Assembly: GCA_964483375.1 (NCBI GenBank)
Contig: CAZABJ010000030.1
Location: forward strand, 1-33,007
Length of the DNA: 33,007 nucleotides
Source of the DNA: JAUIEH01 sp964483375
GTDB taxonomy: Bacteria > Pseudomonadota > Alphaproteobacteria > Caulobacterales > Maricaulaceae
Direction of reading: 5' to 3'
Position numbers and translations under genes: made by a program. The first letter of the stretch is position 1. Each line of letters starts with the position of its first letter. Shown in pieces: positions 1 through 8,236 of the stretch. The notes under the pieces are model-generated. The model was not told where the DNA came from, ran no database searches, and saw only the letters and a program-made list of their open reading frames with translations.

Positions 1-1233
1 CCCAAGGCCGGTTCCGCCGAATTGCCGCGTCGTGGAGGAGTCCGCCTGTTCAAAGGCGTTGAACAAGCGCTCTGAGTCTTCGGGTGCGATGCCGGGACCG
101 GTGTCGATGACCGAAAATTCGATCGTCCGTTCATCGCCGGCTTGGGCCGACGCCCTCACTTGCACCCGCACCCCGCCCTCTTGGGTGAATTTCACCGCAT
201 TGGAGAGCAGGTTGAACAGGATTTGGCGGAGCCGAACCGGGTCGCACGAAATCCATCGCGGCGTCTCAGGCTCCATCTCGACGGTAAAGCTGAGGCCCTT
301 TGCACGGGCCTGCGCCGACCACATTGATGAAACATGGTCGACAAGCGCGTGGAGGTCCATGCGCGCGCGCTTCACCTCCATGCGCCCGGCCTCGATTTTC
401 GAGGCGTCAAGAATATCGTTGAGCAACGCCAGCAGCATCTCCCCGGAGTCAAGGACCGTGTCGACATAGTCCTTCTGGCGCTCATCCAACGTCGTGGCGC
501 CGAGCGCGCGCGTCATGCCGAGCACGCCGTTCATCGGGGTGCGAAGCTCATGGCTCATAACCGCGAGAAAAGCGGACTTGGCATGGTTCGCCTCTTCCGC
601 CACCCGGCGGCGCTTTTCGGCCTCCAAGCTGGCTTTGCGCAGTGAGGCGCTCGCCTGGTCGTAAAGCCGATAGGCTGCGACGGCGTGGGTCGCGAAAGCG
701 GCGACCGACAGCATCACCGCGGCGCCCCCGCTCACGCTCAACCCTGTCCCCGTCGCCAAACTCCACAATGGGAGGCCGAGCATATAACCCAGATGGCCCG
801 CGAGCGCGGCGAGCATGACGCCGCGATGCTGATGCATCTGGATGATGACGTGAAGCGTCGCCCCGCACAGCCACGCCATCACAAAGGCCTGGGCGCCGCT
901 GGCGTTGGTGAACCACATGATGCCGGAGATGCCGGAGTAAGCCACGGTGGCGGCGAAGGCCGAGACGTGGCAGCTGATGACTTCAAAGCGCGTAGGGTCT
1001 GAAGGCCGCTTGAGAATCCGCCGATAGATCGCCTGGTCGATAATCTGGGTCGCCGTGACGACGGTGATCCAGACGATCGCGGCCAAAATTTCCCCGAACC
1101 AAGTCGCCAGGGCGAGCCCGAACACGGCGAAACCGATGCGCACGCCGATGCCGCGCACGCGGGTCTCAGCGACCTTTCGGATCGCGAGGGCGGCGTCGGC
1201 TCGAACGGCGAGATCGTCGCGGAGAGGCGTCAT
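1..1233 (-). CDS. Membrane sensor histidine kinase, 3' end cut by window edge
   Basis: This is the N-terminal 411 residues of a sensor histidine kinase; the reading frame runs off the left edge of the window. The ATG at 1233 begins a soluble stretch of about 27 residues, followed by several hydrophobic segments up to about residue 200. A short linker rich in Glu, Lys and Arg leads to the dimerisation/phosphoacceptor domain with the H-box SHELRTP, in which His228 is the predicted autophosphorylation site. The ATPase domain follows: N-box around Asn345, the G1 motif DTGPG at 377-381, an F-box-like stretch, and a break within the G2 motif GTGLG at 407-411. The form resembles hybrid kinases that continue into receiver domains, but that part lies outside the window. 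It is the last gene of a minus-strand run after the symporter and hydrolase genes, 55 nt behind the latter. The Shine-Dalgarno sequence is weak. The signal sensed is unknown. Confidence 0.9.
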   Translation of the reverse strand, partial: MTPLRDDLAVRADAALAIRKVAETRVRGIGVRIGFAVFGLALATWFGEILAAIVWITVVTATQIIDQAIYRRILKRPSDPTRFEVISCHVSAFAATVAYSGISGIMWFTNASGAQAFVMAWLCGATLHVIIQMHQHRGVMLAALAGHLGYMLGLPLWSLATGTGLSVSGGAAVMLSVAAFATHAVAAYRLYDQASASLRKASLEAEKRRRVAEEANHAKSAFLAVMSHELRTPMNGVLGMTRALGATTLDERQKDYVDTVLDSGEMLLALLNDILDASKIEAGRMEVKRARMDLHALVDHVSSMWSAQARAKGLSFTVEMEPETPRWISCDPVRLRQILFNLLSNAVKFTQEGGVRVQVRASAQAGDERTIEFSVIDTGPGIAPEDSERLFNAFEQADSSTTRQFGGTGLG

Positions 1234-1288
1234 GCCGGGAGGCTAGCCGGGATTACTTGAGAAATACTTGCAAGTCCGGCCGATTCTC

Positions 1289-2089
1289 TCACTGCGAGAG
1301 GGCGGCGACGAAGGGGCGGATCGCTTGCTCGAAAATCGTTTCGGCGAACAGAGCGTTGTGGCCGGCGCCCTCCACGATGTGCGCGGTCTTCGGCCCTGCA
1401 GCGGCATCGAACAAACGCCGGCCCGACCGAAGCGGAATGACGACGTCAGCCGTCCCGTGCAGCCACAGCAAAGGCGCGTCGATATCGCCGATGACGGCAA
1501 GGGAGTCGTACCGGTCGCGCAACAGAAGATCCGGCAGTAGGAACGGCGCCCGCATCCGGGCCATGTCGAGCACCGAAGCGTATGGCGCTTGCAGGACAAC
1601 CCCTGCGACGTCCCGCGACGCGGCGAGCTGGACCGCGACGCCGGAGCCTAAAGATTCGCCGTACACGACGATTTGCGAGGCGGCGACGCCCTCTTCGCGT
1701 AGCGCGTCGTAGAGCGACAAGGCGTCCGCGACATTGGCCCGCTCCGAGGGTCGCCCGCCCGAGCCGCCATAGCCGCGATAGGACAACGCCGCCACGCCCC
1801 AGCCCTGGCTCCGGAAGCGCGCTAAGAGCGGCGCCCGATTGGCGATATTCGAGGCGTTGCCGTGAAGATAGAGGATCACTGGCCCGCCCGGCTCGTCCGG
1901 GGCGGCGCGCCAGGTGACGACCGACACGCCGTCGTCGGCTGACAACGCCACGTCACGGATGTCGGCCAAGCCCGCCGCGGCGGGAGTGATGCGCCGCGCA
2001 TCGGGAAAATAGAGGAACCGGGCTTGGAACGCCCAGGCCGCCATAAGAACCCCGGCATAGGCGACGGCCAGGGCGATCACGATGCGCAT
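1289..2089 (-). CDS. Membrane-anchored alpha/beta hydrolase (BEM46/ABHD13-like)
   Basis: The protein has 266 residues. The chosen ATG is preceded by GGGAG about 8 nt upstream; a longer in-frame start is possible but would run into the symporter gene. Residues 1-20 form a single hydrophobic N-terminal segment, so the enzyme is probably tethered to the inner membrane with its domain outside the cytoplasm. The oxyanion-hole motif LHGN lies near residue 75. The catalytic triad is visible as Ser146 in GESLG, Asp215 in HGTAD and His244 in GAGHN, the pattern of BEM46/ABHD13-type serine hydrolases. These enzymes act on esters or acyl chains, but the substrate cannot be assigned. It lies 28 nt downstream of the symporter gene on the same strand and is likely co-transcribed with it. 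Family assignment is firm; the physiological role is not. Confidence 0.88.
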   Translation of the reverse strand: MRIVIALAVAYAGVLMAAWAFQARFLYFPDARRITPAAAGLADIRDVALSADDGVSVVTWRAAPDEPGGPVILYLHGNASNIANRAPLLARFRSQGWGVAALSYRGYGGSGGRPSERANVADALSLYDALREEGVAASQIVVYGESLGSGVAVQLAASRDVAGVVLQAPYASVLDMARMRAPFLLPDLLLRDRYDSLAVIGDIDAPLLWLHGTADVVIPLRSGRRLFDAAAGPKTAHIVEGAGHNALFAETIFEQAIRPFVAALSQ

Positions 2090-2117
2090 GGGCCGTCTCC
2101 CGCCAGGCTCCCGACGC

Positions 2118-3467
2118 CTAAATCCGCGCCGGGGTGCGGAAGACCTCTTCGTCGAGTTCGCCTTCCCACTTCGCCACAGCAGTAGCGACCGCCGCATCGC
2201 CGGAAATGTTGGTGGCGGTGCGCATCATGTCGAGGATGCGGTCGAAGGGGAAAATGAATGCGACGATCATGGCGGCGTCCCGACCTTCCACGCCCACAAC
2301 CTGAAGGGTGATGAAGGCCAAGAAAAGGCTGACCGACGGGATGCCAGCGGTGCCGATCGACACAAGCGTGGCCGTCAACGCAACCATGACATATTGGCCG
2401 AACGTCAAATCGACGCCGAACACCTGGGCGGCGAACACCGCAATGATGCCCTGGTAGAGCGCAGTGCCGTCCATATTGACCGTGGACCCCAGAGGCAAAA
2501 CAGACGACGCGACCGGCCGCTTGATGCCGAGGTTTTCAACCGCGTTTGCAATGGTCACGGGCAAGGTCGCGTAGCTCGACGCGGTCGAAAACGCCACCGC
2601 AATCGCGTCCGCCATGCCGCGGAAAAAGCGGATAAGCGGCAGGCCGAGAATGAACCTCACCAGGCCGCCATAGGTGATAAGCATATGGAGCAAGCACGCC
2701 GAATATAGCGCGAGCGCGAGCAAAAGAAGATTGTCGAGAATACCCAAGCCTTGCTTGGCCATCACCCCGACAATCAGCGCGAACACGCCAATGGGCGCAA
2801 CTTCCATGATAAACTCGGTGACTTTGATCATCACGTCCGCGGCGGAGGTCATGAAGTCGGCGACGGGCTTGCCCGCCTCACGCGCCACGATGACGCCGAC
2901 GCCGAAAATGATGGCGAAGAAAATGATCGCGAGCACGTCTCCGGCCGCGAGCGCTTCAACAGGGTTGGTCGGAATGATGTTAACCAGGCGCTCGACCAAT
3001 CCCGGCTGTTCGGTGGCCGCGAACTCGCTCATCGCCGCAGCGCGTTCCTGATTGGCCCCGGATACGTCCACCCCAACCCCGGGACGCAAGATGGTCGCCA
3101 TCAGAAGCCCGAATGTGACGGCGAACACCGTGGTGCCCATATACAAGGCTATGGCGCGGCCGCCGAGCGAACCAAGGCGCTTTGGGTCGCCCATGGCGAC
3201 GACGCCTGAGACGAGCGTGAAGAAGATGAGGGGGACGACGAGCATACGGATCACCCGTACGAAGGCGTCTCCAATGGGATCGAACCAGGTTTCCGCTACG
3301 CCGATGCTCGCCCAGATCGGGTCGCCTTCTGCGTCCAGCAGCCTCTCGCCGGTGTCGGCGTCGACTTCAAACCCAAGCGTGTACCGCAACACCAGCCCAA
3401 CGATGAGCCCAAGCGCCAACCCGCCGATCACCCGCGCCCACAAAGGCGTGCCGAACCACCATCGCAT
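2118..3467 (-). CDS. Dicarboxylate/amino acid:cation symporter (DAACS family)
   Basis: This 449-residue integral membrane protein belongs to the DctA/GltP type (TC 2.A.23), which imports C4-dicarboxylates or glutamate/aspartate with sodium ions or protons. The diagnostic C-terminal half is intact: a serine-rich re-entrant hairpin reading SSYATLP at 297-303 (usually SSSATLP), NMDGT at 331-335, a second hairpin around SIGTAGIPS at 370-378, and the substrate/cation-binding helix with Asp409, Asp413 and RTATNISGD at 416-424. Between the first two membrane segments there is a polar acidic stretch (about residues 33-60) that looks longer than in DctA. The ATG has a strong GGGGAGG sequence about 8 nt upstream. 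It is the first gene of the minus-strand run that continues with an alpha/beta hydrolase and a histidine kinase; a link between transport and sensing is possible but only inferred. Substrate specificity is not resolved. Confidence 0.92.
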   Translation of the reverse strand: MRWWFGTPLWARVIGGLALGLIVGLVLRYTLGFEVDADTGERLLDAEGDPIWASIGVAETWFDPIGDAFVRVIRMLVVPLIFFTLVSGVVAMGDPKRLGSLGGRAIALYMGTTVFAVTFGLLMATILRPGVGVDVSGANQERAAAMSEFAATEQPGLVERLVNIIPTNPVEALAAGDVLAIIFFAIIFGVGVIVAREAGKPVADFMTSAADVMIKVTEFIMEVAPIGVFALIVGVMAKQGLGILDNLLLLALALYSACLLHMLITYGGLVRFILGLPLIRFFRGMADAIAVAFSTASSYATLPVTIANAVENLGIKRPVASSVLPLGSTVNMDGTALYQGIIAVFAAQVFGVDLTFGQYVMVALTATLVSIGTAGIPSVSLFLAFITLQVVGVEGRDAAMIVAFIFPFDRILDMMRTATNISGDAAVATAVAKWEGELDEEVFRTPARI

Positions 3468-3564
3468 GCGCGACCTCCCCGCGTGACTTCGCGCGGCCAG
3501 CGTATAGACGCTCGTGCGAACGGCAAGGGGCGCCCGCGCGATGACGGCGCGGGCGCGAGGCGGC

Positions 3565-4470
3565 TCACGGTGCGATGGCGGCGCGCAGCGCCTGGAGAAA
3601 CCTCTCGGGTTGGTCGAGCATCACGAAGTGGCGGGCGCCATCGACCAGAACGATCTCAACATCGGGATGGCCCTGATAATTGTCCGCCCAATAGAGCGAC
3701 GTGGAATCGCGTGGGAAGGGGCCTTCGGGATGCCAGCCGACAATCACCGTCGTCGGCGTCTGCGCCTCCACCAAACGCTCCCGCAAATCCGTGGTCATCA
3801 CCTCATACATCGCTTGGGCCATGGTGACGCGATCGCTGTCGAGCGACCACGCGACGATGCTCTCTTGCGCGTCAGGCGACGCGGCGAGGACCTGGGCGGT
3901 CCCCCGTTGCTGGGTTTCGAAAGCGGCCGCATCCATGGCCAAAAGCTGGTCTCTGAACTGCGCCGCGAAGGGCTCGACCCCTTCCGCGCTGGCGACATGC
4001 CCGAACATCAGCACGCTGTAGAACGGCAAAGCGTCGACGATGACGAGACGCTCGAAAAGCTCGGGGCGTTCGAGCGACGCCATCAGACCGATGAGCCCGC
4101 CCATGGAGTGACCGACCACCGTCGCGCCGTCCGGCGCCGCCGCCTCCAGATGCGCGACCAACGCCGCGACGGCTTCCTCCAAGATCCCGCTTTCCCAATC
4201 GCGGGGCGCGGTCCCCGCGAAACCAGACAGCTGACCGAGATGGGTTTCATGGTCGCCCTCAAGCGCGGTCGCCGCAGGGCCCCAGACCGCAGCCGGCGAG
4301 GCGAGCCCCGGGAGGAACACGACCGGCGCCCCCTGCCCGCGCGTCTCGAACGTCAAGGCGTTGGGCGGCTCATCCGCCCATCCCGCCTCTGTGGGATTTT
4401 CTGCGGCGAGGGCGACGACGACCGCAATAAGCAGGGCCGTCAAAGACCCGACGGAATGGGGTTTTCGCAT
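3565..4470 (-). CDS. Secreted alpha/beta hydrolase
   Basis: The protein has 301 residues and an N-terminal signal peptide: basic residues 2-3, a hydrophobic core at about 10-22, and a likely cleavage site near residue 29. It is therefore expected in the periplasm or outside the cell. The hydrolase fold is supported by an oxyanion-hole segment FLPGL near residue 52, the nucleophile elbow GHSMGG with Ser122, and His281 in a GARHF context. The acid is probably an Asp or Glu in the strand/loop around 240-265. The overall look is of esterases, lipases and related lactonases, with no residue pattern that fixes the substrate. The start codon has GGAG about 8 nt upstream. It stands alone: 97 nt separate it from the divergent-facing symporter start region, and 132 nt from the prolyl oligopeptidase gene upstream. 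Confidence 0.85.
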   Translation of the reverse strand: MRKPHSVGSLTALLIAVVVALAAENPTEAGWADEPPNALTFETRGQGAPVVFLPGLASPAAVWGPAATALEGDHETHLGQLSGFAGTAPRDWESGILEEAVAALVAHLEAAAPDGATVVGHSMGGLIGLMASLERPELFERLVIVDALPFYSVLMFGHVASAEGVEPFAAQFRDQLLAMDAAAFETQQRGTAQVLAASPDAQESIVAWSLDSDRVTMAQAMYEVMTTDLRERLVEAQTPTTVIVGWHPEGPFPRDSTSLYWADNYQGHPDVEIVLVDGARHFVMLDQPERFLQALRAAIAP

Positions 4471-4561
4471 GGCGACGCTCCAGGATCACGCGCAGGCGGC
4501 CATCGGCCCCTGGTCAAGTATCCTTGACATAGCAAGAGCACCGCAAAAAGACAACTATGCT

Positions 4562-4574
4562 TGACACAATGTCA
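4562..4574. promoter_or_regulatory. Perfect inverted repeat upstream of the secreted hydrolase
   Basis: Two 5-bp arms, TGACA and TGTCA, are separated by CAA. The repeat lies in the 132-nt gap between the stop of the prolyl oligopeptidase gene and the start of the secreted hydrolase gene, about 90 nt before the latter. On the minus strand, TTGTCT and TATGTC spaced 17 nt apart lie between the repeat and the start codon and could be a weak promoter. An operator role is inference only; short repeats of this size also occur by chance. Confidence 0.3.
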
Positions 4575-4602
4575 GGGACACCAGACGTCCGCGGGTCGCC
4601 CC

Positions 4603-6645
4603 TCAATCCATCAGTTTCTGCGACAACCATGTGAATTCGAGCGCGGTGCGGCGTGCGACCTCGCGCAGATTGGCCGCGGCGGAATGCCCCCCGTCGATGT
4701 TTTCGTAATAGCGGAACGGATGTCCCTGAGCCTCAAGCAAGGCGGCCATCTTGCGCGCGTGGCCGGGGTGGACGCGGTCATCTTTCGTCGAGGTGACGAA
4801 GAAGATCTCGGGGTATTCCCGGTCGCGCCTGACATTGTGGTAGGGCGAAATCCGCTCCAGATGCGCGCGCTCGGAGGGAATGTCGGGGTGGCCGTACTCT
4901 CCCACCCAAGACGCGCCCGCCAACAGCTTGTGATAACGCAACATGTCAAGCAGCGGGACCTGGCAGACCACAGCCTGAAACAAGTCCGGCCGTTGCACGT
5001 AAAGCGCGCCGACCAACAAGCCCCCGTTCGACCCGCCCATCACGCCCAAACGGCGCGGCGAGGTGAAGTCGCTGCCAACAAGATCCTCGGCCACGGCGAT
5101 CATGTCGTCGAAGGCCGTTTGCCGCTTGGTCTTCAACGCCGCTTGATGCCACGCCGGACCGAACTCCCCGCCCCCGCGGATATTGGCCAAGGCGAACGCC
5201 CCGCCCCGCTCCAGCCAAAGCTTGCCGCGAATGCCCGAATAACTTGGCGTCATGGAGATTTCGAAACCGCCATAGCCGTAGAGCAAGGTCGGCGTTTCTC
5301 CGTTTCGGGGCGCGTCGGCGCGGCGAACGAGGAAATACGGGATCCGCTCCCCATCCGGGGCCGCGGCTTCATGTTGATCGACGCTGAGACCGTCCGCGGA
5401 AAACCTTGCGGGCAACGCCTTGGCGCCGATTTCTTCGCCGGTCGCGACGTCCAACGCGATCAGCGTGCTGGGTTGCAGGAAGCTCTCAGCGTTGAAAAAG
5501 GCCACGTCGCTGTCGCGATAGGCTGAGGCGACATCGACGGCGCCGTGTTCAGGCAAGCCGAGCCGCTTGCGGTTCCAGCGCTCGCCATCGAAGTCATAGG
5601 CGTAGGCGAAGCCGCGCACATTTTCGTAGATGACCACGAGCAACCGCGATTTGGTTCGCGTGACCGAACCCAAGGATTCCCGCGGACCCGGCGCATGGAC
5701 CACCCGGATTCGCCCGCGCCCGCCGGCGGCGACGTCCTCCCACGGCATAGACAAGAGCGCGCCGCGCTCATAGGCGGGCCCGCCAGGCTCCGGCGTCCAA
5801 TCCTCCTCGAGTGAAAAGACGATCTCGCCAGAAAACCACTCAAGCAGCGTCGAGCGTCGCGGCAGGTCGAGCGCTATCGGATCGGCGCCCTCGGGCAAAC
5901 GCCAATAAGCGCGCTCGTGAAAGTCCAGCGACTGTACGGCGAGGGCCTCCACCGCCGTCTCCGTCTCAATGCGAGCGGGCCAAACCCCGACATCCTCCGG
6001 CTTGCCGCGAAGCGCTTCGCGCGCATCCGCCAGCGCTTGGCCGCGCGCCAACCGCTTGACCACGAACGGGTAGCCCGAGGCCGTCATCGTGCCCTCGCCC
6101 CAATCGGTCGCCACCAACAACTCGTTCGCCGTCAGCCAGGCCAATCCCGCTTTGGCTTCGGGAAGGAAAAAGCCGCCCTCGACAAAGGCTTTGTCCGCAT
6201 GGCTCCATTCGCGCCGCTCCGAGGCGTCCAGACCGCCGCGCGACAGCGTCAGCATGCAGTGCGCATAGTCCGGCGGAAGGCAGGTCGAGCCTTTGTAGAC
6301 CCAGTTCTCACCATCCGCTTTGGCGAGAGCGTCGATGCTGAGCAGCGTCTCCCATGCGGGCGCGTCGGACAGGTAGTTCTCTAGGGACGTGCGCCGCAAA
6401 AGGCCTCGGATATGGGTCTCGTCCTGCCAGAAATTGTAGACCGCGCCGGACCGATAGGCCCCGTAAGGAATTTTGTCCGACGCCTCAGCGATCGCCAGCG
6501 CGTCGGCGTAGAAGCTCTTGTAACGCGGATCGGCCTCAAGCGCGCTCACCGTAGCGGCGTTCCAGGCTTTGACCTGGTCTAGGGCCTCAGCGCCTTCGAT
6601 TTCTTCAAGCCACTGGTGCGGATCGTCGACGGCGGTCTCAGGCAT
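4603..6645 (-). CDS. Prolyl oligopeptidase family serine peptidase (S9A)
   Basis: The protein has 680 residues, the normal length for this family. It has two parts: an N-terminal beta-propeller (about residues 75-410), which usually restricts access to peptides, and a C-terminal alpha/beta hydrolase domain. The catalytic Ser539 lies in GGSNGG, the acid is Asp622 or Asp623 in TKDDRVHP, and His654 lies in DGGHS. The N-terminal motif DPHQWLEEIEG is typical of the family. No signal peptide follows the chosen ATG at 6645, which has AGGGAG about 8 nt upstream, so a cytoplasmic enzyme is likely. It would cleave short peptides after proline or a related residue; oligopeptidase B is less likely because the active-site serine context is GGSNGG. 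A start 19 codons further upstream is possible but has no better support. It is transcribed away from dapF. Confidence 0.93.
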   Translation of the reverse strand: MPETAVDDPHQWLEEIEGAEALDQVKAWNAATVSALEADPRYKSFYADALAIAEASDKIPYGAYRSGAVYNFWQDETHIRGLLRRTSLENYLSDAPAWETLLSIDALAKADGENWVYKGSTCLPPDYAHCMLTLSRGGLDASERREWSHADKAFVEGGFFLPEAKAGLAWLTANELLVATDWGEGTMTASGYPFVVKRLARGQALADAREALRGKPEDVGVWPARIETETAVEALAVQSLDFHERAYWRLPEGADPIALDLPRRSTLLEWFSGEIVFSLEEDWTPEPGGPAYERGALLSMPWEDVAAGGRGRIRVVHAPGPRESLGSVTRTKSRLLVVIYENVRGFAYAYDFDGERWNRKRLGLPEHGAVDVASAYRDSDVAFFNAESFLQPSTLIALDVATGEEIGAKALPARFSADGLSVDQHEAAAPDGERIPYFLVRRADAPRNGETPTLLYGYGGFEISMTPSYSGIRGKLWLERGGAFALANIRGGGEFGPAWHQAALKTKRQTAFDDMIAVAEDLVGSDFTSPRRLGVMGGSNGGLLVGALYVQRPDLFQAVVCQVPLLDMLRYHKLLAGASWVGEYGHPDIPSERAHLERISPYHNVRRDREYPEIFFVTSTKDDRVHPGHARKMAALLEAQGHPFRYYENIDGGHSAAANLREVARRTALEFTWLSQKLMD

Positions 6646-6759
6646 GGCGCGCTCCCTGGTGATGGTCCCAAGCATATGGCCTGGCTCGCGGCGCGGGGCC
6701 AAGCGGGCTCAAACCGCGAAATGCTGACGAATTGGCCCGACACTTGTATTCTCCGGCGC

Positions 6760-7608
6760 ATGCGGTTCTTCAAAATGAACGGGCTGGGCAATTCTTTCGC
6801 GGTGTTCGACGCCCGTCGACGCGGCGCGTTGGCGATTACGCCCGCCCAAGCCCAAGCGATCGCCGACCCGATCACCGGGGCGGGCGTGGATCAAGTGATC
6901 GCCATCGAACCCTCGATTCGCGGCGACGCGTTCATGCGCATTTGGAACGCTGACGGCTCGGAGGTGGCGGCCTGCGGGAACGCGGCGCGCTGCGTGGCCT
7001 GGCTGTTGATGGAAGAGAGCGGCCAGGCGCAGCTCAAGATCGAGACGCTTGCCGGGGTGCTGGCGGCGTCGCGGCGCGGCGCGCGCGACGTCTGCGTCGA
7101 TTTGGGATCGCCGCTTTTGCGCTGGGAGGAAGTTCCGCTCGCCGAGCGCATGGACACCCGGCGCATCGACGTGAAGGTCGGCCCCATCGACAAGCCCATC
7201 CTTCACAGCCCCGGCGCCGTCAATATGGGCAATCCCCATTGCGTCTTCTTCGTTGACGACGTTTCAGCGATCGCCATCGAACGGGTCGGACCGCTGATCG
7301 AAAATCACCCGCTGTTTCCCCAACGCGTCAATGTGGGCTTCGCCGAAATCCGGGCGCGCGATCAGATCCGGTTGCGCGTTTGGGAACGCGGCGCAGGGCT
7401 CACGCAAGCTTGCGGCACCGGCGCTTGCGCGGCCGTGGTGGCGGCGTCCCGCCGCGGCCTATGCGACCGGTTCGCCGTGGTCACGCTGGATGGCGGAGAA
7501 TTGGTGGTGGAATGGCGCGAAAGCGACGACCACGTTCTGCAAACCGGTCCGGTCGAGCTGGAATTCGAGGGCGAAGTGACCGGCCGACCCCAGGAAGAAC
7601 CGGTCTAG
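6760..7608 (+). CDS. dapF: Diaminopimelate epimerase
   Basis: This enzyme interconverts LL- and meso-diaminopimelate in the lysine and peptidoglycan precursor pathway, in the cytoplasm, by a two-cysteine racemase mechanism. The 282-residue protein carries both catalytic cysteines in their proper contexts: Cys72 in AACGNAARC and Cys218 in QACGTGACA. SMGNPHC-type binding residues appear as NMGNPHC near 155-161. The start was placed at the ATG opening MRFFKMNGLGN, as in other DapF proteins; there is no clear Shine-Dalgarno sequence. One oddity is that the conserved Asn-Asp pair after GLG reads Asn11-Ser12. The gene converges with the cupin gene, leaving only 10 nt between the stops, and lies upstream of mtaB-ftsY as is common in Alphaproteobacteria. 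Confidence 0.95.
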   Translation: MRFFKMNGLGNSFAVFDARRRGALAITPAQAQAIADPITGAGVDQVIAIEPSIRGDAFMRIWNADGSEVAACGNAARCVAWLLMEESGQAQLKIETLAGVLAASRRGARDVCVDLGSPLLRWEEVPLAERMDTRRIDVKVGPIDKPILHSPGAVNMGNPHCVFFVDDVSAIAIERVGPLIENHPLFPQRVNVGFAEIRARDQIRLRVWERGAGLTQACGTGACAAVVAASRRGLCDRFAVVTLDGGELVVEWRESDDHVLQTGPVELEFEGEVTGRPQEEPV

Positions 7609-7618
7609 CCGCCCAGGG

Positions 7619-8116
7619 TCATTCCTCGCCTTCCCAATAGTCCACGTCGTCCTCGCCTCGCCACCATTTCGCGACGGCGCGATCGCCTCGCTTGCCCGGA
7701 GGCGCGCCGCCGGCGATCACGCCGATCTTCGCCGCGTCAGGGTATTCGAACACGTCGGGGACGATTTGGGTGGAGATGCACCAATAGACCAGGTCCTCAG
7801 ACCCGGTGTTCCTCACCTGATGGGCGGGTCCGTTCGCCAGGAACGCCACCGCGTCCCCGACCCTAAGGGGATGCTCGACATCGTCATAGCGAAGCGCCCC
7901 CGACCCTGAGACGACGATGACAAGCTCTTCATTGGCGAAATGCCGATGATAGGGCCATGCGGTTTGGCCCGGCGGCACACGGTTCAGCCGCGCGCCGAGC
8001 TTCTCCATGCCGATGGCGTTGGTGAGCGATTTCCACTGCACTGCGAAACGCCCCGTCCCCGCATGGGTTTCTTCGGCGATGTCGTCCAGATTGGCGATTT
8101 TCGGCGTTTCGGGCAT
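7619..8116 (-). CDS. Cupin-domain protein
   Basis: This 165-residue protein has a single cupin beta-barrel. Motif 1 is present with the metal ligands His57, His59 and Glu63 or Glu64, followed by Gly71. Motif 2 is present as GDAVAFLANGPAH with His99. All four expected metal-binding positions can be found, so it is probably a metal-dependent cupin. The sequence is like stand-alone cupins annotated as sugar-phosphate isomerase-like or mannose-6-phosphate isomerase-like proteins, but the substrate is unknown. The ATG at 8116 has AAGAGG about 8 nt upstream; the same frame stays open far beyond it by chance antisense to mtaB. It is transcribed divergently from mtaB and has no signal peptide, so it is expected in the cytoplasm. 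Confidence 0.85.
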   Translation of the reverse strand: MPETPKIANLDDIAEETHAGTGRFAVQWKSLTNAIGMEKLGARLNRVPPGQTAWPYHRHFANEELVIVVSGSGALRYDDVEHPLRVGDAVAFLANGPAHQVRNTGSEDLVYWCISTQIVPDVFEYPDAAKIGVIAGGAPPGKRGDRAVAKWWRGEDDVDYWEGEE

Positions 8117-8236
8117 GGCGACGGCCTCTTGGGATGCTGACAGGGCTGTCCTGGCTTTAGCGCGGTTCTTCCATAGGGGCGAGAGACGCGGCATGGCTTG
8201 ACCGTCAGCGCCTGCTCGCCCACTTCTGCAGTCCTT

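Noticed and set aside
2082..3486. Plus-strand open frames covering the symporter gene
   Set aside because: They are antisense shadows in GC-rich DNA; the minus-strand frame has full DAACS family motifs and a strong ribosome-binding site.
7605..7622. Terminator between dapF and the cupin gene
   Set aside because: Only a weak GACCC/GGGTC pairing with no T-run is present in the 10-nt convergent gap.
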